Of a stretch of 64,000 bases of DNA, positions 46,547 through 57,360 are shown piece by piece; position 1 is the first letter of the stretch; every line of letters begins with the position of its first letter. Source of the DNA: Solanum dulcamara (Eukaryota > Streptophyta > Magnoliopsida > Solanales > Solanaceae); NCBI RefSeq assembly GCF_947179165.1, contig NC_077244.1, positions 11,472,449 to 11,536,448 on the forward strand, written 5' to 3'. A program made the position numbers and the translations under genes. The notes beneath the pieces are model-generated. The model searched no databases. It was not told where the DNA came from and saw only the letters and a list, made by a program, of their open reading frames with translations.

Positions 46547-46872
46547 TTTGATATGAATATTATCTTATCATTATATGTAATTTTGATACCCTGATCTAGT
46601 ATATCATATGGCTTTACACTATCTAGGAATGTAGTTCCTAATAGGATTTCTAAAGTATCATTATTTTCTTCTGATTCTACAAATAATCTTATAGGTATGG
46701 AGTTATCTTTGAATTTTAAAATAGTTTCTATCATGTTTACTATTTCATGTCTTTTTCCATTGAAATCAGTATAAAGATGTTTTTTTTTAATCTACACTGT
46801 TGAAGATGGTTACACAGCCTATAGCTGATGTAATTTCCACTAGCACCAGTATCTACTAAGATATTCATGGAA
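46544..46872 (-). pseudogene. V2B protease-1 domain (second retropepsin-like domain)
   Basis: The minus strand holds a canonical aspartic-protease active site, ILVDTGASG, with DTG at 46845-46853, and about 80 codons later LEILLGTTFLD, equivalent to the second conserved retropepsin motif. It forms the C-terminal end of the ORF that precedes pol and finishes at 46544. The V1 copy (13029-13310) has the same second half. Having this domain as well as protease-2 is unusual. It has one frame change near 46790 (run of A/T). Confidence 0.7.
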
Positions 46873-47356
46873 ACGAATCTTATATCATTAAAATATTTTC
46901 CCTTTATCTTATAATTTTTATTTCATCATTTTTTGCTTCTAAGATAGGTTGTATAAGTCTTGCTGACTGCATTTTTCTTATTATCGCTGCAGGGTTTATG
47001 ACTCTAGTTTCATCAAAAGATAATCGAGAGGTTGAATCTTGTTGGTTATACAAGGGTTTAAGTTGTAAATCTAAGTCTAATGGTGTATCTTCTATTTCTT
47101 GTATCTGTGTTATACTAGGCATTTGTATCTGACTAACTTCTTCAAATAGATGGGGATAATCTATTGCACCTTTTATGGCAAAGCAATCTGAATGATGTGT
47201 ATTTGAAATAGCATATGAGATTACATAAGTTATCGAATAAAGTCTATTGTACTTGTTTTAATTTTCTATTATCAATAAAAATATCTTGTTTATATTCTCC
47301 AACTTGTTCTATCATTTTTTCTATTATATCTTGGACAATTTCTATTTCATTATTTA
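46873..47356 (-). pseudogene. V2B movement-protein remnants and linker
   Basis: 47265-47356 encodes the first ~30 codons (EYKQDIFIDNRKLK). The middle of the movement protein is missing. 47130-47250 holds its C-terminal SNTHHSD segment. 46904-47122 is an open linker (ITQIQEIEDTPLDLDL) leading to protease-1. Identification as a 30K-type movement protein rests on position and a weak C-terminal resemblance. Confidence 0.5.
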
Positions 47357-49617
47357 TGTCACGACCCACATACGGGTGTGATGGCACTCATCTCAACCTA
47401 CCGAGATAAGTCAGCCTAAAACTCAACGGAAAGTGAATGCGAAAGTAATTAAGATAAAGCGAGATCTAACTTATTCAAAGACAAATAAATAATCTTAAAT
47501 TCCCCAAGATTGGTTGTCATGTATACAAGCCACTAATACATTACCGAAGTACGAAAGAAAATACAGTCACAATGTGTTTGTCTCTAGAATAGGACTAAAA
47601 CATAATAAAAGAGTAAGAGGTGTCCACTAGATGGATGTAACAACTACCTTAACACTCGGAATGATAGCCTCGGATGTAGTAGAAAAGAGTAGGAGCTCAA
47701 GTAGGTCCGGGATCACAACCTACACAAGTGTAAAAGAAAGGGGTGAGTACCAAACAACACGGTAGTCAGCAAGTGGACAACTAAAACTAAGCTCAACTTT
47801 ACACTTGTACTACAACCTGCATAAAACCAGCTCAACTTTACACTTGTACAATAATAACAGTAATACAGTCTATGCATACTCATCAATAGTCTCATCAGTG
47901 AATCATATCAAGTCAAGTTCAGCATATATAGAGCAATAAAGAGGTAAACACGAATTCACAAATATCAACAAAATATGATGCAATGCAATGAGATGAAGCA
48001 TGTCTATCCTATCGGTACACATCCACTGAATTACAGTCCGGAACCGATGGGGGACATTTCTGTCAATGTAACCTACCACAGAGTGTGTGGTCCATCCCCT
48101 CAATATATATATCCTGCCACAGAGCGTGTGGCCCGACCCCTTTGTTTCATAATATCTGCCACGGAGCATGTGGTCCGACCCCTTTTGTTTCATATCATTT
48201 TCAGTCTCAACACAATATGTCAGAACAAATGCAATCAATTCATGTTCATATAATTCATGATAATAACATGATAACAACAATAATTCTTCCTATCTCACAT
48301 CAACATAGTTATTTCACATGTCCAAAATAAAACCATAATCATAACATATCAATTCCACCAATACATGTCATTAGATCACCATTTTATACCCCTCATCTCC
48401 ATTTTTTAAGGCCAATCATACAGTCAATAACCCAGTTCAATTCTCATTACTCTCCAGTACACATAACATGGAAATACAAGCATCTACAAGCTTAAACTGA
48501 GGTTTAGAAATTCACTTGCCTTAATTAATCAAGCAATCACTTCGGGACTTGAGCCTTCTTTTTTGTTGGGCCTCCAAATCAACGTAATCTAGTCAAATAA
48601 ATAATCACAATAAGATTTTAAAACGAACAACACCCTTATTACCATATGTCTATCCTAGACCCAAAAATTTAAGCAAATCTATAAATACGTTCCTAATCTT
48701 GATGCCACTTAACATGTCAACTCCCATATTTTTTGAATTTCAAAACTAGGGTTAAACCTCAATTAAATTGAATAATCACTTTAAAACTTGAGCCTTTCAA
48801 AACGCTTTCGAATGATCAAAATCTGTTCAAATACATAATCTTCATAAGAATACGAATCCAATGACACCCGTATTGCTATATTTATTTTCGGATAAAAAAT
48901 TGGGTCAAAAGGTCATCCCGAGTCATTGAAGTCAAATCTGAAATTTTCTTTCCGATTATGTTCACTCATGATAAAATAAACTCACATGTCAAATTTCAGC
49001 TAAAACGGATCGTTATTCGACCCCCAAATCAAGATTTTATGTGAAGAACCCTAAGGTCATATTTTCTTATTTCAGCGTTCTTTCTCCACCAATGTACCCT
49101 AAAAATATGTTCATAATCACATGAAAATTTAATGGAAAGGATGAGAATAATTACCTTGACATTTTGGAATGAAAATCCCTATTTTTCTCTTCGCCTTTAT
49201 TTTTCTTTTCCCCTTTCTTTTCTTTCTTCCTCTGTATTTTTTTCTCTAGTTTTTTTGTGTTCGTCTGCGTCGCTGTTCTCTTTTTTTTTTCTCATTACAT
49301 CTGATGGAATTAAGCCATCAAATTATATATATATTAAATTTTCTTTTCTTTTATTATTTTTTTTCCTTTTCCAAACTAATTATGTATTAAAATTAACAAA
49401 CCCTACTAACCTATTTTAATAAATATAAAAAAAGTGGTATAGGGTGTTAAATAAATTAACACTTTAGCCCATCAATTAAATTAATTCTCTAAAATTATCC
49501 CTCAACTAATTAACCAAAGTTACTGAAAGGTCCAAAATTTTCAATTTAAATTTACGAAAAGGGTCTTCTATAAAAGGAGGAGGACTCATTCTCAAAATTA
49601 CCTAACGGGTCATTACA
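47357..49617 (-). repeat. L4-family solo LTR in V2B
   Basis: On the minus strand it reads TGTAATGACC...GGGTCGTGACA, 2261 bp, complete at both ends, with no internal region. The flanks ATTTA (47352-47356) and ATTCA (49618-49622) are a 5-bp target duplication with one change. It sits exactly at the coat-protein/movement-protein overlap. It is more divergent from the E5 LTRs than those are from each other. Open frames within it are not genes. Confidence 0.88.
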
Positions 49618-50331
49618 ATTCATCTTGACTATCTTCTTCTGACGAGGAATAATAATCCGTATCAGTTAATATAAAAATTATATCGTCTGATTCAACTTCT
49701 TCAAAATTATTTAGTTGTATAAATTCTTTTGAATTTATCATTTCTTCGATAACTTCATCAATTTCTATTTTCTTGTTATTATTAGCAAATTTTTTGGGGC
49801 ATCTATTGGCATAATGTCTTATCTCTTAATAGTAGTAACATCCGCATTCTTTTGGATTTTTTCTTATATTATTCCTTTTGTAAAAAGGTTTTTGATATCG
49901 AGTATATCCTTTCTTTTTATAATATCTAGTCTTTCTCTTTTTAAAATATTTTTTCTTACAGAATTTCTTTTTCTTATATTTTCTTTTAATCTGTTTGTAA
50001 TAATAGGGACTTTCACAACCAATCATTATAGGCATTTTAGGATTATTACAACATAGACTTATCTTTTTTTCTTAATCATTTTGTTGCTTTAGCTAATATG
50101 GCATCTACACACCACATGCTTAATTTATCCTTTAAATGGGTTATTCTTTTCCCTAAAGTATCTAATATTTCAAGATTATAGGTATCTATTAATTTTTTGC
50201 CCCAAGGGTCTGGATTCTTAGTAAAAAATATCGGTAAATATATTTCTGTATTTTTTACTCTATTATACACATAATAATAATAATTTTGAAAGACACAAAT
50301 ATATTTATCTATTTCACACATATCACATAAT
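49618..50331 (-). pseudogene. V2B coat protein, core to C-terminus
   Basis: Same protein as 15968-16681 of V1: LCDMCEIDKY segment, basic Lys/Tyr/Arg tract, zinc-knuckle region, acidic tail. The zinc knuckle (about 49801-49845) is damaged: the second Cys codon is TAT and a stop follows. The open frame 50076-50369 starts in leader sequence and is a by-product of the 1559-bp deletion, not a genuine N-terminus. Confidence 0.78.
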
Positions 50332-51051
50332 CTGCGTAGGTATATTTTTATATCTAATAACATAATCATCTTATTTAAAGAGTAAAATTAATCCTCCTAA
50401 AAGGGAATATGTTATGTCTAAAGAAAACATAATATCAAAAATTGAGTAACTTTCCTGAACAATTTAATATTATAACAGCATAACATCTTAACTTAAATAA
50501 AAAGTCAAGGGTTCAACACGCTTCCATACCTTATCCCGTTTTGACCAACATTACTCCAGGTATTCGTCGAGACTTTTAACGGATATCTCAGTCTCAACCT
50601 AGTTCCAGGTAACTTCTCTAACGTTCTTTCAGAATAACTCAACACAACCTAGATTCATTTTCTACTTTTAAGCATAAGAGAGATGACTTTTTCTTTTTAT
50701 AAAAGAAAAGAGATTATAACAGAAATAATAAAATTTGTTCAAGAAAGTAACTCACAAACTTTTTAGCTTTTATTCATATCTAGTAGTAGGGATATTTTAC
50801 AAAAAGAGTAGAGAGAGATCGTTCAGAAGTCGATGCTTGATTCTTGATTGATGCCCTCTTCGTTTACAAACTGTCTCCTTTTATAGAGAAGGAGACGAAC
50901 TTCAAACTACGGACTTCAAAAATAAAAAATAACTTGACAATGACCTCTTTACATAATTAAAAGAACACAAAACTAGTAGGGCCTTACAAAATGACTTTTT
51001 TTTTCTTTTCTATCTCTTACGTCTTTTTCTTCTTTTTCTAGCTTCTTAAAT
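50332..51051 (-). promoter_or_regulatory. V2B upstream leader/promoter region
   Basis: Leader sequence with TATAAAAA on the minus strand (reverse of 50694-50701). The primer site present in V1 at 14455 is deleted here. The right edge at 51051 abuts the L5 LTR. Confidence 0.65.
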
Positions 51052-52124
51052 AGTCACGACCCAAAATGGGCCATGAGTGGCACCCACACATAACCTCTTA
51101 GATGGGAGAACCAACGATACAAACCCCAACTAATAAATATGATAATAATGCGGAAGCTCAATTAAATACGTTTTTCCCAAAATCTTAAAGTCATCACATA
51201 AAGGACATCTAAATTCTAAAACTAAGTCTGGAAATGTCAATCACTAGAATAAATAAATAACATAATGTGTCCGAAAACTAAGGACACCATGCCATGACCG
51301 AGAGAATCCATCACTAGCTAGAAGGGTAGCTCACCATGAAATCCAATGAACTTGAGACTGACTAGATCTGAGGTCGGGTCGAAGTCGACGGAACACTCGC
51401 TGCACTCCACAGAATAAAATAAAGAAACAAATACAAGTAGGGGTCAGTACAGGACAACATGTACTGAGTAGGTATCATTGGCCGACTCAAAATAGAAATC
51501 AATATGCATAAAGTAGTAACGGGAAATCAACCATAGCACTTAATAGGTGACAACCAACAAGATCAAGATCAAGTGACAACACAATGAACAATTTCATAAC
51601 CAGTCAACAATATCAAGATCACACATGAAGAATCAGGCCTCCACATCACGCTCTTTTGGAAAATGAGTTATTGGAGGTTGGGTAGTATTAGGTCATTTTA
51701 ATTTGTTTTCTTTTAATATTACCATGCCAAAACGTGAAACCCAATCCAAATATACTGTGCTGGAATATGACACCCGATCCAACTATACCGTGTTGTATTG
51801 TGACACCCGATCCGAGTATAATTAATTTATCATTCTTTATTATTACATTCCACTTCATTAACAATATTTTATCAAGTCTTCTTTATTCAAGGCACCATTT
51901 TTGATAGGACAAGTTCAAGATTATGGATTTTACGGTCTTGGAATTTCAGACCAATCACAAAAACATACCAACCATCCAAACCACAACAATTAAATGCATA
52001 GTAAACTTCACACATTACTCAATGACTATCAATCACTATTAAGAGTCTATCTATCATATAGAATAAATCATAACCTACCTCAATCGAAGAACTAAAATCA
52101 AGCGAGCTAATTGACCAACACTTT

Positions 52125-55100
52125 TGTAATGACCCTAAAGGTCATTTTTTGTAATTTTTGTAAAATGACCATTTTACCCCTCCCTTTAGATGCCCCGAGT
52201 CGTTTCTAATTATTACCGGGTGTTGATTTTTAGAAAATCCCATAAAAAGTTAAGTCCTTGGAAATTTTGAGTTTTCATAAGCTTTAAATATTAAAAATTG
52301 GTATTTGGGGTCAATTGGAGCTACGGGTCTCGGAATGGAATTCCGTCGATTCCAGCAGCTCCAAAATGTCAAAATAGGCTTAGGAGACATTACAGGATCA
52401 ATTTTGGAGTTGTAACGAAGATTTGAGTCCTTGAGTTGAGAATTTGAGGAACTTTAAGCCAAGGTTTGACTTTGGTCAACTTTTGGAGTTCCAATGCTCG
52501 GAATGGAATTCTGACAACTCCGTTGGATTCGGGAGATGGTTTTTGGTCTAGAAGAAGTGTTGGTTGAATTTTTAGAGGTCCCGAGTTCGTTTTGGTATTT
52601 TGAAGGCCTAGGTTTGTTTAGTTGCGATTTTTCGAGTTTTGGGTCAACAAAATCTCAAATTCAAATTCTGATAGTTCCATCAGCTCCGAAATGATCAAAT
52701 TAGGCTAGTAGAACTGTTGGAATGACTATCGAGTCAATCAATACGAGTTTGGGGTCATTTGACGCTTTTGACTTTGAAACTTACCCTATGGTTGACTTTG
52801 GTCAACATTCTTGGAAAACACACTCGAATGAAAATTCTGACAACGCGGTTTGTTCCGGAATGTCGATTTTGGTCAGGAATAACCTTTCGTTCGCTTCCCG
52901 AGGCTCCCGAGCTAATATCGAGGCCCATTGTGGAAAATGACACTTGGATGTGGGACCCACTTTTTATTAAAATAAACTCGTATGGAAATTCTGAATACAC
53001 CATTGAGTCCGGAACGTCAAATTTAGTGTGTTAGAATATTTGGTTTACTTTTATCGGGTTCCGAATGAATTCCGAAGGTTCGTTCGGAGACTTTAAATTG
53101 TGGCAAAAAAATCAGAAAAAATCTGCAACAACGAGTGCAGATTTTCAGATTTTCTCCTCAACTTTGAACCCTCATAACTTGAGTTCTAGAGCTCCATTTT
53201 GGGTGATTCGAAGCCCAGTGTGTTCGGGAAGTTCATGGCTACGCATTGGAATTCTTGGGGACTGCTGGGTACTCTTTGTTTGAGGTAAATTTGCGTTATA
53301 AAAGCTGCCCTTTCTATTTTCGGAATCAATTTTTGTTGAATTTTGAGAATTTAGTTCTTGACCTATATAAACCCAATTTTGGTGATTCAAGGGTCTAAAT
53401 TCAAGAGAATTTCGTGAGAAATCTCGTGGTAATATCAGAAATGCGAGGAGAAGCTTCGTTTGAGGTAAAATGCATTTTAAGTTACTGATTTAGTCATTTT
53501 CGGAATGAAATTTTATGGAATTTTGGAAGAGTGTATCTTGGTCAGTATAACTCTGTTTTGAGTGATTCTTGAGACTAGATTGTGGGGGGTTTCACAAGGA
53601 ACATCATGGTGCAATTTTTTTTGATTGGAAGAGTTTTGTTTTTGAGAAATTGATGCATAAAGAGGCTACCTTGTTTATTTTCTTAGTTTGAAAATGTGGG
53701 AATTGATTGTTTGATCGTCTTGCATTATTTTTCCACCCCAAATTATGTTATAAATCTAATTAGTGAACTTGGGGTGACGTTTACAACATGTGTTGGGAGT
53801 CAAATTCAAAATTCCGGATGCGGGTCCCACATTCCCCATTTTAGACTCTAAAAATTAGTCCATCTCCAAAAATTATGAAATTAGTGTCTAAACGACCGTA
53901 TTGACGTTTGGTTCTATTTTTGATAGCTTGGAAACATTCCGTGGTAGTTTGGAAGGAAAAAACTCCAGCACAGTAATTTGGAGCCCACGTGTTTTGCCTA
54001 TAGGTAGGCTGCGGTTTTATCTTTCTTTAGATTGAGCTGGAATGTGTGAAAGCATGTTGAAATAGTTGGACTTTGGATTGGGTAGTTTGATTGTATATCT
54101 TAGGTGTTAGAAATCATGCTTTAGGCTTATTATCGTTTTTTTGAATATTTAGAAGTATGTGTATCTTGTCGTTATTTGTTGGTATTATAAGGAGAGTTGA
54201 ATGAGCATGTTGTTGATACGGTGGGGTATGTTAGCCTTAGTATAGGATGTAAACTTACTTTAGATGTCCCGACGTCGCTCCGGCAGACTTAGATCCTTAT
54301 AGAATGGTGTAGCGGGCTAGTGCCTGGTAGTTTGTCCTTAGCTAGGCGTTACTCTTGCTCTTAAAAATACCATCATCCATAACTCAGTATAATTGTGACT
54401 TTCGTGATGCATCGGCAACACTAGATTTCGTGATCCTTGACTTTGGCTCTAGTTTCAATTTGGCAGCATATTGGTTGACTTATTGGGAAGGAGATTCTCG
54501 GTATTATTATTGTTTAGTTGGAAAGGAGAATATTCGGCACCATAGGATAAAATATCTGTAAGCATCCGGGTACCCAGTCCTGGCCTCCATTCTAAATAAT
54601 CGGGGAGCATCCGGGTACCCAGCCCCGGCCTCTACCGACTTGCTAGTATGATGAGCATCTGGGTATTCAATCCTGGCCTCGATCATATCGATGTGTTACG
54701 ATGAGCATCCTAGTACCAGTCCTGGCCTCGATCGCACCAATATAATACGGCGAGCATCCGAGTACCCAGTCCCGGCCTCAACCGCACTTATGTATTATGG
54801 TAAGCATCTAGGTACCCAGTCCCGGTCTTGGCCACTTTGAACATTCGAGTGAGAATCTGGGTCCCATTCCCTGCCTCGACCCCTAAGTCACCACTAGATT
54901 GACTGACTCTTAGAGATTCTGGATTTGGAAATGATATAGTTCTTCGGCTTTTAACATCTCAGATTCTTGGTTCCTAGCCTTGGTAGTTATGGGGGTTCGT
55001 CCGGGTTTTTATTTAACTTGCACACGAGTGTCCCGGCTGGGCTTATGGGGGCCCAGTTGGGTATAGTTAGCTGTAGTTCTCATAGGTAGTACTCTTTCCC

Positions 55101-55661
55101 CCTTTTATGCTTATGTTGACTCCTATTTAGGCTATTCCTCTTTTTCATATTGTTTTTACCTTTTCTGCTCAGTCGATCTATGATGCCTACTGGGTACCTA
55201 TTGTCTTGGTACTCATACTACACTCTGCATCTACTTTCGTGATGCAGGACCGAGCACCAGCTATCGACGTGGATAGATCGAGCCTGTTGCAGTCAACTTC
55301 GGAGACTAGGGTGAGTACTTGGCATTTTTGGATCATTTTTGTCTCCTTCAACATAGATGGCCCATCTTTTGCCTTCTAAGACTAGCTAGTTGTTATATAT
55401 ATTTTCGGTCCACTTTCGGGACTTGTACTCGTATTTATTTTGTAGCAGCTCTGTACTTGTGACTTTTGGAGGGATCTTTAGTTGTTTAAAATATGTTTTG
55501 GTTTACTTCTGCGTATTCATTTTGTTTACTTTTATAATTCGATACTCTTATTTAGTTTCTGTCCTCAAACCCATTACTTGAAGTTCCGGGTTGACGGGTT
55601 GGATTACCTACTCGAGGGTTATAGTAGGTGTCATCATGACCTAAGGAATTGGGTCATGACA
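52125..55661 (+). repeat. E6 5' LTR
   Basis: TGTAATGACCCTAAAGGTCA to GGGTCATGACA. TATA-like TATATAAA at 53364-53371. Seven ~49-bp repeat units at 54560-54883. Hairpin at 55225-55247. Open frames inside are not genes. Confidence 0.93.
54560..54883 (+). repeat. ~49-bp repeat array in the E6 5' LTR (7 units)
   Basis: Seven units with core AGCATCCGGGTACCCAGTCC, same family as 1987-2210 and 62328-62651. Confidence 0.85.
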
Positions 55662-55664
55662 AGT

Positions 55665-55676
55665 TGGTATCAGAGC
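55665..55676 (+). other. E6 primer binding site (tRNA-Met)
   Basis: TGGTATCAGAGC, three bases after the LTR end. Confidence 0.92.
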
Positions 55677-55869
55677 CCCAAGTTCATTGGTATCACTTGT
55701 ACAAAGCTAACGTCTAGTAGAGTCTCGCGGATAGGTGTAGAGACGTCCGTATCTTATCTTTGGGAGGCTACATGATGTCATTAGGAACATTCTCTATCTT
55801 GTATCATTTCGTGCAGTGTTGTGTCTTATTGATTTTATGAAATCTCATTTGTTCTAGTCTTTCGTAGGA

Positions 55870-57360
55870 ATGGTTCGTACATGCGGTACCACCAGTCGTG
55901 ATAACGCACCAAGGCCTGTCATGCCTAGAGGTCATCATCGTGGGACAGGTAGGGGAGCAGCAACAGCTCGCGACCCGGAGATACAGCCGGAGCTGGTAGA
56001 GGAGCATCAGGACGCTCCTATTCCTACTCAGCCAGAGGGACCACCACCACCAGCATAGCCTCCAGCTGCACCAGTTATGACCCCAACACTACAAGCAGCG
56101 ATTGTACAGCTCCTTATGGCTATTGGAGTTGTACCACAGGCCCCGACCCCAGTATCGGGCATACCAGCACCGCAGGATCCGCCCGTTTAGCCGGCACATG
56201 AGGTTCAACTGCCTCCACCAGTTGTTGCACCCCCGCCAGCAGTTCCAGGGGGTATGATATAATTACAGGATCAGAAGATGTTAGGGGTATTTCAGAGGCT
56301 GTCGCCCTCGATATTTTCTAGAGCCACTAGCGAGGATGCCATGGAGTTCTTGAATACCTGTCAAGAGCAGCTCCATTCCTTGGGTCTTGTGGAGTCCAGA
56401 GGCGTCGACTTCACTGCTCACTAGTTCAGAGGGGCAGCCAGATAGTGGTGGCGCTCTTATTTGCAGTCCAGACTAGCTAGGTCACCACCATTGACATGGG
56501 CCCAGTTCTCAGAGGCTTACATGGATCGATACATCCCTAGGAGTGTTCGGGACTAACTTCGAGATCAGTTTACTCGGTTTGAGTAGGGCCACATGACGAT
56601 TGCAGAGTATGAGGCTAGATTTCATCATCTTTCCCGACATGCCATTATGATTCTACCCACTGAGGAGAAGCGGGTATGATGTTTTGTGCGCATATTGAGA
56701 CCATAGCTGAGATTAGGGATCGAGCACCTTGTTTCTGTGAGCTGCTCTTTTCTAGATGTGGTTGATCATACCCGCACGATTGAAATTATTCATCGCCAGG
56801 CCCAAGGGGGCAGCGATAAGAGACCCAAGCATCAGGGTAGCTTCAGTGGGTCCCATTCTAGAGGCCATGATAGTTATGACAGGCCTTGCCAGTGATTTCA
56901 CCAGGATAGGTACCAGCAGGGTCAGTCAAGCTAGCCGATTCAGGCCGCCCTACCAGCAGTTGAGGGTAGTCAACCCCATTCGGAGGGTTCCATCGCAGGG
57001 CAGAGCTTGAAGGGATCAGGTCTGTTTTCTTCCTACCGCGGATGAGTTATCACGGGTTTCTCAACTTCAGGATGTTTCGATTGTGGCTCACTGGAGCACT
57101 GGGCTAGGGAGTGTCCCAGATAGGCTAGACCATTGGTAGTAGGACCACCTCTACTAGGAGGTATAGATTGGGGTCACGGCCGTGGCAATGGTCAGCAGGG
57201 TATTCGGGGAGGTTCCCTGGGAGGCAGGTTAGGTAGTAGGGTAAATGTTCGTAGGGGAGGCCGACAGGGCCACTTCTATGCTGCTCCGGCGAGGGCAGAG
57301 GCTGAGGCATCAGATGATATTATCACAAGTACTATCCTTATTTGTCAGCAGACTGCTTCA
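55870..57360 (+). pseudogene. E6 gag, broken
   Basis: ATG 55870 (MVRTCGTTSR) is the first ATG after the primer site in a gag-like frame. Pro-rich N-terminal region (to about 56250), capsid domain about 56270-56700 (SPSIFSRATSEDAMEFL), and an intact CCHC zinc knuckle CFDCGSLEHWAREC at 57073-57114, followed by a Gly/Arg-rich stretch. More than ten stops, mostly TAG where CAG is expected, and at least one frameshift near 56680. It is distinct from the E2/E3/E4 gag type. Confidence 0.85.

Larger units (their letters stand above)
42639..51051 (-). other. V2B: endogenous pararetrovirus, minus strand, longer than one genome length
   Basis: Minus-strand order from 51051 downward: leader, coat protein, movement-protein remnants, protease-1, protease-2, RT, RNase H, post-pol ORF, intergenic region, leader again. 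The leader occurs at both ends (about 50480-51051 and 42639-43190), so the copy is terminally redundant, as expected for integration of a circular or concatenated genome. It is interrupted by a solo LTR at 47357-49617 and carries a 1559-bp internal deletion near 50330 and a deletion of most of the movement protein. Confidence 0.85.

Noticed and set aside
48085..48330. Forward frames in the solo LTR region
   Set aside because: Inside an LTR. The sister LTR at 17897-18239 shows the same sequence with changed frames.
49132..49419. Possible membrane protein (Phe/Leu/Ser-rich 95 codons)
   Set aside because: Poly-pyrimidine LTR sequence translated by chance.
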